The translations under genes were made by a program, and so were the position numbers. A DNA stretch of 64,000 bases from Flavobacteriaceae bacterium. Its GTDB lineage: Bacteria > Bacteroidota > Bacteroidia > Flavobacteriales > Flavobacteriaceae. Below, piece by piece: positions 1 to 8,358 of the stretch; positions within the stretch are counted from its first letter, which is position 1; each line of letters starts with the position of its first letter. Where the stretch lies: positions 17,273-81,272 of the forward strand of contig JANTGS010000002.1 of the NCBI GenBank assembly GCA_024762795.1, read 5' to 3'. The notes below the pieces were generated by a model. It ran no database searches. It worked only from the letters and a program-made list of their open reading frames with translations, and had not been told where the DNA came from.

Positions 1-1954
1 CTCTTCCTGCCATACTAACAGCCAATACTTCTTTAACATAATCTGTTGCATCATCAGTAACAAATCCCTTTAATTGTGTTGTGCTTGTTACATTTGCAGG
101 ATACTCAACTTTATAAAGATTTTCAAGAGCCTTATCTACACCATTAAAGTTCATTTGTACAATAGCATCTCCTTTGTGAGAGTAAGATTTTACAATGGCT
201 TCTTTAATTCGTTTGATCGCTTCGTCTTTAGGTAGAATACCTGAAATAGCAAAGAAGCAGGTTTGCAGAATTGTATTGGTTCTACGGCCTAATTTTGCTT
301 CATGGGCAACTTTAGTTGCATCAATTACATAAAAATTAACTTCTTTCTCAATAATTTCTTCCTGAGCTTTTTGAGGTAATTTATCCCAGATCTCATCTTT
401 AGAATAAGGAGCATTCAATAAGAAAGTTCCTCCTTTTTTCACTTTTCTGAGCATGTCGTACTTCTCGATGAAGTTGTATTGGTGACAAGCAATAAAGTCA
501 GCGGAGTTGATCAAATAACTTGAATAGATCGGATTTGGTCCGAAACGCAGGTGAGAAATAGTTTGTGATCCGGCCTTATTAGAGTCGTAAACAAAATATC
601 CTTGAGCATAGCCATCAGTTGTATCTCCAATGATCTTAATAGAGTTCTTGTTGGCACTTACGGTACCATCAGAACCTAAACCATAGAATAAACTGTTAAA
701 TGTAGATTTCTTGGTTTTGAAAACATCACCAACTTCAATATGTGTTTTGGTAACATCATCAATAATACCAACAGTGAAATGATTCTTAGGAGTTTCCTGA
801 TCCAGATTGTCAAAAATAGCTTTTACCATGGCTGGAGTAAACTCTTTGGAGGAAAGTCCGTAACGTCCGCCGACAATTTTTGGCATCGGTTTACCACTTT
901 CAACATAAGCTGAAACTACATCAAGATATACAGGCTCTCCAATACTTCCTGATTCTTTGGTTCTGTCCATAACAGCAATACTTTTTACAGTATCAGGCAT
1001 CTTATCAATAAAGTAATCCATATCGAACGGACGGTACAGGCGAATGATCAATGCTCCCACTTTTTCTCCCTGCTCAACCATAGTTTCAATAGTTTCAAGT
1101 ACAGGTCCTTGTCCTGACCCCATAATTATAACAACCTTTTCTGCTTCAGGGTGTCCTGTGTAATAGAATAAGGAATATTTACGGCCGGTATGCTGGTAAA
1201 ATTCATCCATAGTTTCCTGAACAATAGCAGGTGTTTGATCATAATAAGAGTTGGCAGCTTCTCGGGCCTGGAAGAATACGTCAGGGTTTTGAGCAGTACC
1301 TCTAATAACCGGATTTTTTGGATTTAAAGCACGTTCTTTATGTTCCATTACCATATCATAAGGCATCATAGCCTCGATTGTCTCATCGGAAATACCATCA
1401 ATTTTCTGGATCTCATGTGAAGTTCTGAAACCATCGAAAATATTTAAAAACGGTACTCTGGATTTTAATGTTGCTACCTGAGAGATCAGAGCAAAATCAT
1501 GTGCTTCCTGTACAGAACCTCCAAACAACATAGCAAAACCGGTTTGACGGGTTGCCATTACGTCGGAATGATCTCCAAAAATAGAAAGGGCATGTGTTGC
1601 GACGGTCCTTGCAGCAACGTGGAATACTGTTGGTAAAAGTTCACCGGCAATTTTATACATATTAGGAATCATTAATAACAATCCCTGAGATGCGGTAAAA
1701 GTAGTAGTTAAAGCACCACCTTGTAAGCTACCGTGAACTGCACCTGAAGCTCCACCTTCACTTTGCATTTCAACAACATTTGGAATTTCTCCGTAAATGT
1801 TGGTCATATTTTTTGCACTATATGCTTCTGCATGTTCTCCCATAGGGGAAGAAGGTGTGATCGGATAAATAGCACATACTTCATTGGTCTTATGTGCAAT
1901 GAGTGCTACCGCTTCATTTCCATCGCAGATAAGTTTTTTAGAATTTTTTTCCAT
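1..1954 (-). CDS. nifJ: Pyruvate:ferredoxin (flavodoxin) oxidoreductase, C-terminal part outside window
   Basis: This gene reads leftward from an ATG at 1954 and runs off the left edge, so about 651 N-terminal residues of an enzyme usually near 1,170 are visible. The enzyme oxidises pyruvate with CoA to acetyl-CoA and CO2 and reduces ferredoxin in the cytoplasm. The translation starts MEKNSKKLICDGNEAVA and has the pyrimidine-domain signature YPITPSSPMGEHAEAY near residue 30, then the transketolase C-terminal-like domain and the start of the gamma domain (YGLGSDGTVSANKN, about residue 420). Iron-sulfur and TPP-binding domains would lie outside the window. No frameshift is seen. A dyad plus -7 box lies just upstream and matches the one before korAB. 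The neighbouring ferredoxin is a plausible acceptor. The family call is secure. Confidence 0.95.
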   Translation of the reverse strand, partial: MEKNSKKLICDGNEAVALIAHKTNEVCAIYPITPSSPMGEHAEAYSAKNMTNIYGEIPNVVEMQSEGGASGAVHGSLQGGALTTTFTASQGLLLMIPNMYKIAGELLPTVFHVAARTVATHALSIFGDHSDVMATRQTGFAMLFGGSVQEAHDFALISQVATLKSRVPFLNIFDGFRTSHEIQKIDGISDETIEAMMPYDMVMEHKERALNPKNPVIRGTAQNPDVFFQAREAANSYYDQTPAIVQETMDEFYQHTGRKYSLFYYTGHPEAEKVVIIMGSGQGPVLETIETMVEQGEKVGALIIRLYRPFDMDYFIDKMPDTVKSIAVMDRTKESGSIGEPVYLDVVSAYVESGKPMPKIVGGRYGLSSKEFTPAMVKAIFDNLDQETPKNHFTVGIIDDVTKTHIEVGDVFKTKKSTFNSLFYGLGSDGTVSANKNSIKIIGDTTDGYAQGYFVYDSNKAGSQTISHLRFGPNPIYSSYLINSADFIACHQYNFIEKYDMLRKVKKGGTFLLNAPYSKDEIWDKLPQKAQEEIIEKEVNFYVIDATKVAHEAKLGRRTNTILQTCFFAISGILPKDEAIKRIKEAIVKSYSHKGDAIVQMNFNGVDKALENLYKVEYPANVTSTTQLKGFVTDDATDYVKEVLAVSMAGR

Positions 1955-2050
1955 AATTAAAATTATTTTTATTTAATAATCTGAGGTTTTACACCCGATA
2001 TAATATATATGGTATGGTTAGCCCATTGTTTAATACAAATTAACAGGATG

Positions 2051-2094
2051 CAAAATTATGCCGATTGTTACTTTTAAATAATGATAAAAATCAT
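2051..2094 (-). promoter_or_regulatory. nifJ promoter with CRP/FNR-like dyad
   Basis: On the minus strand the dyad ATGATAAAAATCAT (2081-2094) is followed by 22 nt and then TAATTTTG (2051-2058, read in reverse), a match to the Bacteroidota -7 box TAnnTTTG. No TTG is seen at the -33 position, where the dyad sits. If transcription starts about 6 nt after the box, the dyad is centred near -41.5, the class II activator position of CRP/FNR proteins. Dyad, spacing and -7 box are identical to those before korAB. The regulator is inferred. Confidence 0.65.
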
Positions 2095-2137
2095 CTACTA
2101 AAAAAAATAGACGATATCCTCTTAATTTTAAGTTAAA

Positions 2138-2170
2138 AAAAAGACTGTCAGGATTTATGACAGTCTTTTT
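2138..2170 (-). terminator. Terminator after the ferredoxin gene
   Basis: A perfect stem pairs AAAAAGACTGTCA (2138-2150) with TGACAGTCTTTTT (2158-2170) around a 7-nt loop. A-rich and T-rich arms give a U-tract on either strand. It lies 20 nt past the ferredoxin stop and separates that gene from the nifJ promoter. Confidence 0.85.
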
Positions 2171-2189
2171 TTGAGCTAATTGTTAAAAA

Positions 2190-2540
2190 TTATTCACCGT
2201 GCAACCAGGCTTTTTTAGCCATGAGTTGCGCTTCGTCTTCTTCATGATCCTCATCAGGAACGCAAGCGTCTACCGGACATACAGAAGCACATTGTGGCTC
2301 ATCATGGAAGCCTTTGCACTCTGTACATTTATCAGTAACGATAAAATAGAACTCATCGCTTAACGCATCGTTTCTTTCGTCGGCATCAGCTTCTCCACCG
2401 CCAGGTAAAGTTACTGATCCGCTAAGAGCAGTTCCGTCTGAATAAGACCAATCACTATCTGGTTCATAAATTGCATTGTTTGGACATTCAGAGATGCAGG
2501 CATCACAATTTATACAATCATCAGTTATTTTAATAGCCAT
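2190..2540 (-). CDS. 2[4Fe-4S] ferredoxin, YfhL/Alvin-type
   Basis: A small cytoplasmic electron carrier of 116 residues. The first cluster motif is CINCDACISECP (residues about 11-22) and the second is CTECKGFHDEPQCASVCP (about 73-90), with the long CxxCx8CxxxCP spacing typical of Alvin/YfhL ferredoxins. Between the motifs is an acidic, Gly-rich insert of about 45 residues. The acidic C-terminus ends AWLHGE. It lies between nifJ and korAB, is transcribed with the nifJ polarity but has its own terminator, and is a good candidate for the carrier reduced by both oxidoreductases. A possible -7 box (TAACTTTG) is at 2579-2586. That it also feeds the NADH-module-free complex I is inference. Confidence 0.9.
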   Translation of the reverse strand: MAIKITDDCINCDACISECPNNAIYEPDSDWSYSDGTALSGSVTLPGGGEADADERNDALSDEFYFIVTDKCTECKGFHDEPQCASVCPVDACVPDEDHEEDEAQLMAKKAWLHGE

Positions 2541-2578
2541 AATAAAATTGATTTAAGGGTTTCTAAAAATTCGAGGAA

Positions 2579-2586
2579 CAAAGTTA
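2579..2586 (-). promoter_or_regulatory. Candidate -7 box for the ferredoxin gene
   Basis: The minus strand reads TAACTTTG here, matching TAnnTTTG, 39 nt before the ferredoxin start. I see no clear -33 TTG at the usual spacing and no dyad 22 nt upstream, so the ferredoxin gene does not share the architecture of its neighbours. Confidence 0.35.
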
Positions 2587-2665
2587 AAGAAATATATGCA
2601 AAATAATTGTTAAAAAATAATTTAGAATAATTTTAAATTACAGTATTTTTGAAATATCCAAAGAA

Positions 2666-2709
2666 ATGATAAAAATCATATAATCATCCAAAAAACCAAT
2701 CTAATTTTG
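2666..2709 (+). promoter_or_regulatory. korAB promoter with CRP/FNR-like dyad
   Basis: The dyad ATGATAAAAATCAT (2666-2679) is followed by 22 nt and TAATTTTG (2702-2709). Sequence and spacing are identical to the nifJ promoter, although the spacers differ in sequence. No -33 TTG is present. A second -7-like box, TACTTTTG, lies at 2741-2748, closer to the start codon, without a partner element. The dyad resembles the FNR site (TTGAT-N4-ATCAA) in half-sites and spacing; which protein binds is not shown. Confidence 0.65.
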
Positions 2710-2773
2710 CTGTCAATTTTTTAAAGTTTTAAATATTTTATACTTTTGAACCCTAAATAATTAAATAAACAAA

Positions 2774-4642
2774 ATGATATCAGAAAAAGCAAAGCCTAAC
2801 AAGAAAAAAGTCGAACAAGTTAACGCTGTAGTTATTCGATTTGTAGGTGATTCGGGAGATGGTATGCAGCTTACCGGAACTCAGTTTACAGATACTTCTG
2901 CCATGTTTGGAAATGATGTGGCAACTTTCCCGAACTATCCATCGGAGATCAGAGCTCCTCAGGGTAGTTTATATGGTGTTTCCGGATTCCAGGTTCATAT
3001 TGGAAGCATGGAGATCAGTACACCGGGTGATGATCTTGACCTGTTGGTTGCGATGAACCCAGCCGGACTTAAGACCAATATAGGCGCTTTAAAGGCCGGC
3101 CATACGGTAATAGTTGATACAGACTCTTTTACAAAAAAGAATCTTCAAAAGGCAGAATATGATTCTAATCCTCTTGAAGATGGCAGTCTGGAAAACTATC
3201 GAGTGATTGAAGTGGCCATGACGAGTTTAACAAAAGAAGCACTCAAAGACCTAGGACTTGACAATAAAAGTATAGTACGAAGTAAAAATATGTTCGCCCT
3301 TGGAATGGTGTACTGGATGTACAACCGTGATATGGATCATACACTTGACTTTTTTGCTAAAAAATTTAAATTTAAACCCGTAATTGCCGAGGCCAATTCG
3401 AAAGTTCTGAAAGCAGGATTTTATTATGCAGAAACATTGGAGTTGATTCCTAATTCTTATACTGTAGCACCTTCTAAAATGGATAAAGGCCAGTACAGAA
3501 TTGTAAATGGAAATACAGCAACAGCATGGGGCTTATTGGCTGCATCAGAAAAATCAGGGCTGGAATTATTTTTAGGATCTTATCCTATTACTCCTGCAAC
3601 CGATATTTTACATGAACTGGTTAAATATAAACATTTCGGAGTTAAAGCTTTTCAGGCAGAAGACGAAATTGCAGGAATCACCTCATCCATAGGAGCTTCC
3701 TTTGCAGGGGATCTTGCCATTACTACCACTTCAGGGCCGGGACTTGCTTTAAAAGGAGAGGCTATCGGACTGGCATTAATGACTGAACTACCTTTAGTGA
3801 TTATAAATGTTCAAAGAGGTGGGCCTTCTACAGGTTTACCAACCAAAACAGAACAATCTGACCTTTTACAGGCGATGTACGGTAGAAACGGTGAGAGTCC
3901 TGTGATTGTTATCGCAGCGAGTTCTCCTGCCGATTGTTTTGATTATTCATATATGGCTGCAAAACTTGCACTGGAGCACATGACTCCTGTTATTTTGTTA
4001 ACAGATGGTTATATAGCCAATGGTTCTGAGCCTTGGAAGATCAAATCAATTAATGATATGGAACCTATCGGGAACAGAAAGATCACAACAGCTTCTGATT
4101 CATGGCATCCTTACGATAGAGACAATGATACGCTTGCCAGAAACTGGGCAGTTCCCGGTACTCCTGGCTTAGAACACCGTGTAGGTGGTCTTGAAAAAGA
4201 TAAAGTTTCAGGAAATGTATCTTATATTCCTGAAAACCATGAATATATGACTAATATCCGTGCCGAAAAAGTGAAGAGGGTAGAGAATTATATTCCGGAT
4301 CTGAAATCAGAATATCAGGAAGAAGGAGATCTACTTGTAGTTGGTTGGGGTGGAACTTATGGTAGTTTGCACTCTGCTGTTGGTCGTATGAATGATGAAG
4401 GCCATAAAGTTGGGCATGTACATTTTAATTATATCAATCCAATGCCCAAGAATACAGAAGAAGTATTCTCAAAATTTAAAAAGATCATTGTTTGTGAACT
4501 GAACAAGGGCCAGCTGGCATTTGTACTTAAGGCCAGATATGGTAACAAACATGAATTTAAACAATACAATAAAGTTCAGGGATTACCTTTCTCAGTAATT
4601 GATCTGGAGGAAAAATTTAAAACCTTATTAAAAGAAAAATAG
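2774..4642 (+). CDS. korA: 2-oxoacid:ferredoxin oxidoreductase, fused gamma-alpha subunit
   Basis: Large subunit of a CoA-dependent 2-oxoacid oxidoreductase, probably acting on 2-oxoglutarate and reducing ferredoxin. The 622 residues start with a gamma domain (about 20-195; GDSGDGMQLTGTQF near 26) fused to an alpha/pyrimidine domain (about 245 onward; SYPITPATDILHEL, then TTTSGPGLALKGEAIGLA). The gamma-alpha fusion is the normal KorA arrangement in Bacteroidota. korB follows after 2 nt, so the two are co-translated. TPP and the single iron-sulfur cluster are expected on KorB. 2-oxoglutarate is preferred over branched-chain oxoacids only because of context (glutamate dehydrogenase appears to be under the same type of promoter); sequence alone does not settle it. 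Confidence 0.93.
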   Translation: MISEKAKPNKKKVEQVNAVVIRFVGDSGDGMQLTGTQFTDTSAMFGNDVATFPNYPSEIRAPQGSLYGVSGFQVHIGSMEISTPGDDLDLLVAMNPAGLKTNIGALKAGHTVIVDTDSFTKKNLQKAEYDSNPLEDGSLENYRVIEVAMTSLTKEALKDLGLDNKSIVRSKNMFALGMVYWMYNRDMDHTLDFFAKKFKFKPVIAEANSKVLKAGFYYAETLELIPNSYTVAPSKMDKGQYRIVNGNTATAWGLLAASEKSGLELFLGSYPITPATDILHELVKYKHFGVKAFQAEDEIAGITSSIGASFAGDLAITTTSGPGLALKGEAIGLALMTELPLVIINVQRGGPSTGLPTKTEQSDLLQAMYGRNGESPVIVIAASSPADCFDYSYMAAKLALEHMTPVILLTDGYIANGSEPWKIKSINDMEPIGNRKITTASDSWHPYDRDNDTLARNWAVPGTPGLEHRVGGLEKDKVSGNVSYIPENHEYMTNIRAEKVKRVENYIPDLKSEYQEEGDLLVVGWGGTYGSLHSAVGRMNDEGHKVGHVHFNYINPMPKNTEEVFSKFKKIIVCELNKGQLAFVLKARYGNKHEFKQYNKVQGLPFSVIDLEEKFKTLLKEK

Positions 4643-4644
4643 AA

Positions 4645-5652
4645 ATGGAAGAAGTTAAAAAATATACGTTCAAAGACTTTCAAAGCGATCAGGAAGTAAG
4701 ATGGTGTCCCGGATGTGATGACTATGTGATTCTGAGGTCAATGCTCAAAGCATTACCTGAGATGGAAGTAAAAAAGGAAGATGTTGTATTTATCTCCGGT
4801 ATCGGTTGTTCTTCCCGTTTTCCCTATTATGTTGATTCTTATGGTATGCATGGTATTCATGGTAGAGCTGCAGCTATTGCCAGTGGTGTAAAACTTGCCA
4901 ATCCGAAACTGAGTGTTTGGACGATCACCGGAGACGGAGATAGTCTGGCGATAGGTGGAAACCACTTTATTCATGTTTTACGTAGAAATATCGATATCAA
5001 TATCGTTCTTTTCAATAATGAGATTTACGGTTTAACCAAAGGGCAGTTCTCACCAACTTCCCTGATTGGTCAAAAAACAAAATCTTCTCCATATGGAAAT
5101 ACCCAGCCTCCTTTTGATCCCGGGGAACTTGCCATTGGAGCTCAGGCTCGTTTCTTTGCCAGATTAGGAGGGAACAGTCCGAAAGAAATGACTGCATTAT
5201 TTGTAGAAGCAGAAAAGCATAAAGGTACATCACTTATAGAGATCCTTCAGAATTGTGTGATCTTTAACGATGGCTGCTATACTCAGTACACAGATAAAGA
5301 GGTTAGAGAAGATAAACAACTACATGTAGAGCACGGTAAGAAAATGATTTTTGGAAAGAATAAAGACAAAGGTCTTGTTCTTGACGGGCTTAAATTAAAA
5401 GTAGTTACCATTGGTGAAGACGGAGTTTCAGAAGATGATATTTTGGTACACGATGCCAAAGAACCTGATTCAACCATGCACCACATGCTGGTAAAACTAA
5501 AATATCCTTTGGTAACGGGAATCATAAGATCTGTAGATGAAATGACCTTTGAAGAAAGAGAAGCACAGTTAATGGAAGAGGTAAAAGCTAAATCGAGCTG
5601 TGTAAAGGTTGATGATCTTTTCTTCTCGGGAGAGACTTATGAGGTTAAATAA
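4645..5652 (+). CDS. korB: 2-oxoacid:ferredoxin oxidoreductase, beta subunit
   Basis: TPP- and [4Fe-4S]-binding subunit of 335 residues, partner of the preceding KorA. The cysteine motif WCPGCDDYVI lies near residue 20 and a further Cys at SGIGCSSRFPYY near 55. The TPP/Mg motif GDGDSLAIGGNH is near 98, followed by NNEIYGLTKGQFSPT. A further Cys (QNCVIFNDGCY) completes the cluster ligands. Length is typical for the family. The gene ends just before a very strong terminator hairpin whose core doubles as the presumed operator of the nuo operon. Confidence 0.93.
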   Translation: MEEVKKYTFKDFQSDQEVRWCPGCDDYVILRSMLKALPEMEVKKEDVVFISGIGCSSRFPYYVDSYGMHGIHGRAAAIASGVKLANPKLSVWTITGDGDSLAIGGNHFIHVLRRNIDINIVLFNNEIYGLTKGQFSPTSLIGQKTKSSPYGNTQPPFDPGELAIGAQARFFARLGGNSPKEMTALFVEAEKHKGTSLIEILQNCVIFNDGCYTQYTDKEVREDKQLHVEHGKKMIFGKNKDKGLVLDGLKLKVVTIGEDGVSEDDILVHDAKEPDSTMHHMLVKLKYPLVTGIIRSVDEMTFEEREAQLMEEVKAKSSCVKVDDLFFSGETYEVK

Positions 5653-5664
5653 TTAAAGATAAAT

Positions 5665-5700
5665 AAAGATAAAAGATGACAAACGTCATCTTTTATCTTT
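5665..5700 (+). terminator. korAB terminator overlapping the nuo operator
   Basis: A perfect 16-bp stem, AAAGATAAAAGATGAC (5665-5680) with its exact complement at 5685-5700, closes a 4-nt AAAC loop. The arms end in A/T tracts and TTTTG follows. It lies 12 nt after the korB stop. Its central 14 bp (5676-5689) form the dyad described for the nuoA promoter. Confidence 0.85.
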
Positions 5701-5719
5701 TGTATTAAAAATACTTTTG
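5676..5719 (+). promoter_or_regulatory. nuo operon promoter with CRP/FNR-like dyad
   Basis: ATGACAAACGTCAT (5676-5689), then 22 nt, then TACTTTTG (5712-5719), 25 nt before the nuoA start. The spacing equals that of nifJ and korAB; the half-sites are ATGAC/GTCAT instead of ATGAT/ATCAT. The presumed start site would place the dyad near -41.5. The same bases are the inner stem of the korB terminator, so one element may both stop korAB transcription and bind the nuo activator. Confidence 0.6.
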
Positions 5720-5744
5720 TACACGAATTAAAAGGACTTAATAA

Positions 5745-6095
5745 ATGGGTTACGAAGCAATCATTATTTTTATAATAGCCGCTGTGGTTTTAGTGGCCGG
5801 AGCCAATGCTTTATCCGGATTGATCTCATATAAATCGGATAATCCACAAAAGAAAGAACCGTATGAATGTGGTATTGAAACAATTGGTCCAACCTGGATT
5901 CAGTTTAAGGTGGGCTATTATCTCTTTGCCATATTATTTTTAATTTTTGATGTAGAAGTAGCGTTCTTAATTCCCTGGGCAGTAGTTTTTAAAGATATGA
6001 GTTCCATAGCTTTAGCCGAAATTATTGTCTTCCTGTTTATACTTGGGTTGGGATTATTATACGCTTGGAAAAAAAGAGCATTACGATGGGAGTAG
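5745..6095 (+). CDS. nuoA: Complex I subunit A
   Basis: Small membrane subunit (116 residues) of the proton-pumping NADH dehydrogenase-like complex. Three membrane helices are apparent (about 5-25, 60-80, 88-108). The conserved loop motif [10 protein letters not shown] lies near residue 36, followed by [20 protein letters not shown], the family signature. It is the first gene of the eleven-gene nuo operon and overlaps the start of nuoB by 10 nt. Confidence 0.95.
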   Translation: MGYEAIIIFIIAAVVLVAGANALSGLISYKSDNPQKKEPYECGIETIGPTWIQFKVGYYLFAILFLIFDVEVAFLIPWAVVFKDMSSIALAEIIVFLFILGLGLLYAWKKRALRWE

Positions 6096-6697
6096 AAAAG
6101 AAGAGTTTTTTAAAACAACTGGAAGCAGAAGGCTTTAATCAGGTACCTGATGATTTTCCCGGAAAGGTAATTCCTGGAGGGAACGGAGGAAATATTGTGG
6201 TGACTACACTTGATCATGTGATCAACTGGGGGCGAAGGAATTCCCTGTGGTCTTTGTATTTTGGTACCAGTTGCTGTGCAATTGAGATGATGCAGACCGG
6301 AGCTGCAAGAAATGATTATTCCAGATTCGGATTTGAGGTGGCTAGGCCGTCAGCTCGTCAGGCCGACCTGATCATTATTGCAGGAACCATTGTAAATAAG
6401 ATGGCGCCGGTATTAAGAAGATTATACGATCAGATGGCGGAACCTAAATACGTAATTGCCATGGGAGCCTGTGCTATTTCAGGAGGTCCTTTCTTCTATA
6501 ACTCCTATTCAGTAGTTAAAGGAGCAGATCATATTATACCTGTTGATGTATATATTCCGGGATGTCCTCCAAGGCCGGAAGCATTACTGGAAGGTATGAT
6601 CATGTTACAGAAGAAGATCGATAATGAAAGTTCAAAATATCGAAAGGATCATAATCCGATCGATGGTTTTGATGAAGGCTTAATTGTTAAAGAATAA
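6086..6697 (+). CDS. nuoB: Complex I subunit B (N2 cluster)
   Basis: Peripheral-arm subunit carrying the terminal [4Fe-4S] cluster N2 that passes electrons to quinone. The ligands are visible: [10 protein letters not shown] (two adjacent Cys), MGACAISGG and [10 protein letters not shown] chose the ATG at 6086 (203 residues, [12 protein letters not shown]), which overlaps nuoA by 10 nt; the frame is open to a TTG at 6065 but that would add only seven unlikely residues. Translational coupling to nuoA is likely. Confidence 0.95.
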   Translation: MGVEKKSFLKQLEAEGFNQVPDDFPGKVIPGGNGGNIVVTTLDHVINWGRRNSLWSLYFGTSCCAIEMMQTGAARNDYSRFGFEVARPSARQADLIIIAGTIVNKMAPVLRRLYDQMAEPKYVIAMGACAISGGPFFYNSYSVVKGADHIIPVDVYIPGCPPRPEALLEGMIMLQKKIDNESSKYRKDHNPIDGFDEGLIVKE

Positions 6698-6707
6698 AGG
6701 ATTGATC

Positions 6708-7169
6708 ATGGAAAACCAAGAAATTCAAAAGATAGTAGAATCCTGGAGTGATAAACTGGAATTTTCAGAGGAAGGCTCTGAATTTCTAAATGTAACAGTA
6801 CCCGCTGAGGAACTGCATGAGATCTGCCTGAAATTAAAAGATACTCCCGAATTAAAATTTGATTATCTTTTTTGCCTTACAGGAATAGACTGGGGTGCAG
6901 AACTGGGCGTGATCTATCATCTGGAATCTACAGAATATCGTCACAATATTGTGGTTAAAGTTAAAACTGCCGACAGAGAGGATCCGAAGCTTGATTCAGT
7001 AAACGATATCTGGAGAACTGCAGAATTTCATGAAATGGAAGTTTTCGACTTCTTTGGGATCAGATTTAACAATCACCCGAATTTAAAACGACTGTTCTTA
7101 ACACCGGATTGGGAAGGTTATCCTTTGCGGAAAGATTATGTTGATGAAGAGAATATGGTAATAAAATAA
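6708..7169 (+). CDS. nuoC: Complex I subunit C (30 kDa)
   Basis: A 153-residue peripheral-arm subunit. The 30-kDa signature is seen as EFHEMEVFDFFGIRFNNHPN and RLFLTPDWEGYPLRKDY near the C-terminus. The ATG at 6708 (MENQEIQKIVES) is preferred to an upstream TTG at 6684 that would overlap the nuoB end. NuoC is separate from NuoD here, unlike the fused form of enterobacteria. Confidence 0.93.
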   Translation: MENQEIQKIVESWSDKLEFSEEGSEFLNVTVPAEELHEICLKLKDTPELKFDYLFCLTGIDWGAELGVIYHLESTEYRHNIVVKVKTADREDPKLDSVNDIWRTAEFHEMEVFDFFGIRFNNHPNLKRLFLTPDWEGYPLRKDYVDEENMVIK

Positions 7170-7221
7170 CCTGATTAAAGAAATTATTTTAGAGAAAGGC
7201 TTAGGCCGGAAAGGTTAAAAA

Positions 7222-8340
7222 ATGGAACAATTAACTAATAACAAAATCAAAACTGAGGAGTATTTTATCAATATGGGGCCTCAGCACCCTGCAGCTCACG
7301 GTGTTTTGCGTTTATTGTTAACAATTGATGGTGAGATCATTAAAAATGTAGATCCCGATCTGGGCTATATTCACCGTTCGATTGAAAAAATGTGTGAACG
7401 CGACAGTTATCAGCAAATCGTACATTTGACTGACAGGATGGATTATCTTTCCTCTCATATCAATAACGGAGCTGTTTGTCTGGCTGTGGAAAAGGCACTT
7501 CAACTGGAAGTAACCGACAGGGTTAAGGTGATCAGAACAATTTTTGATGAGCTGACCCGTATAGCCTCACATTTATTATGGTGGGGAGTTATGGGAATGG
7601 ACCTTGGAGCATTAACTACTTATTTCTATGCGTTCAGAGATCGTGAGATGATCAATGATATTTTTGAAGAAACCTGTGGTGCCCGTTTAACCATGAACTA
7701 TTATATTCCCGGTGGACTGATGTTCGATTTGCATCCTAATTTTGTAAACAGAGTAAAAAAATTCCTGGTTGATATTAAAGAACACTTACCGGAATACGAC
7801 AGATTGTTAACCGGAAATGTGATCTTCCAGAAAAGAACCAAGGGTATTGGAATGTTATCGAAAGAAGATGCGATCTCTTATGGGGTTACCGGTCCGGTTG
7901 CTAGAGGATCTGGCGTACATTGTGATGTAAGAAAAACACATCCTTACCATGCTTATGACCGTGTAAATTTTGAAGAAGCATTGTTGCCGGAAGGAGATAC
8001 TTTCTCAAGATATAAGGTAAGGATCAAAGAAATGTGGGAATCCATTTCTATTGTTGAACAATTGATAGATAATATTCCCGAAGGAGATATAAAAGTACCT
8101 ACAAAAGCTGTAATTAAATTACCTAAAGGAGAATTTTACCAAAGGGTGGAAACAGCAAGAGGGGAGCTGGGAGTTTACATCAACAGTACAGGAACTAAAA
8201 ATCCTTACAGGTTGAAGTTCAGATCACCCGGTTTTTCAAATCTATCAGTATTAAATCATATCTCTAAAGGAGGAAAAATAGGAGATCTTGTGGCCATAAT
8301 GGCGTCATTCGACTTTGTAATACCAGATATTGATCGTTAA
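7222..8340 (+). CDS. nuoD: Complex I subunit D (49 kDa)
   Basis: A 372-residue quinone-site subunit related to the large subunit of [NiFe] hydrogenases. It has the N-terminal MGPQHPAAHGVLRLLL motif (quinone-site His), DLGYIHRSIEKMCERDSY and the C-terminal DLVAIMASFDFVIPDIDR signature ending in Asp-Arg. In ordinary 14-subunit operons nuoE, nuoF and nuoG follow here; in this operon nuoH comes 18 nt later, with no trace of the NADH-module genes between. Confidence 0.95.
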   Translation: MEQLTNNKIKTEEYFINMGPQHPAAHGVLRLLLTIDGEIIKNVDPDLGYIHRSIEKMCERDSYQQIVHLTDRMDYLSSHINNGAVCLAVEKALQLEVTDRVKVIRTIFDELTRIASHLLWWGVMGMDLGALTTYFYAFRDREMINDIFEETCGARLTMNYYIPGGLMFDLHPNFVNRVKKFLVDIKEHLPEYDRLLTGNVIFQKRTKGIGMLSKEDAISYGVTGPVARGSGVHCDVRKTHPYHAYDRVNFEEALLPEGDTFSRYKVRIKEMWESISIVEQLIDNIPEGDIKVPTKAVIKLPKGEFYQRVETARGELGVYINSTGTKNPYRLKFRSPGFSNLSVLNHISKGGKIGDLVAIMASFDFVIPDIDR

Positions 8341-8358
8341 TAATTTTATAAGAATTTA

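Noticed and set aside
1763-1960. Open frame on the plus strand opposite the start of nifJ
   Set aside because: It is antisense to a well-supported gene and its translation has no recognisable features.
6065-6085. TTG start seven codons upstream of the chosen nuoB start
   Set aside because: The ATG at 6086 gives a normal NuoB N-terminus and a short overlap with nuoA.
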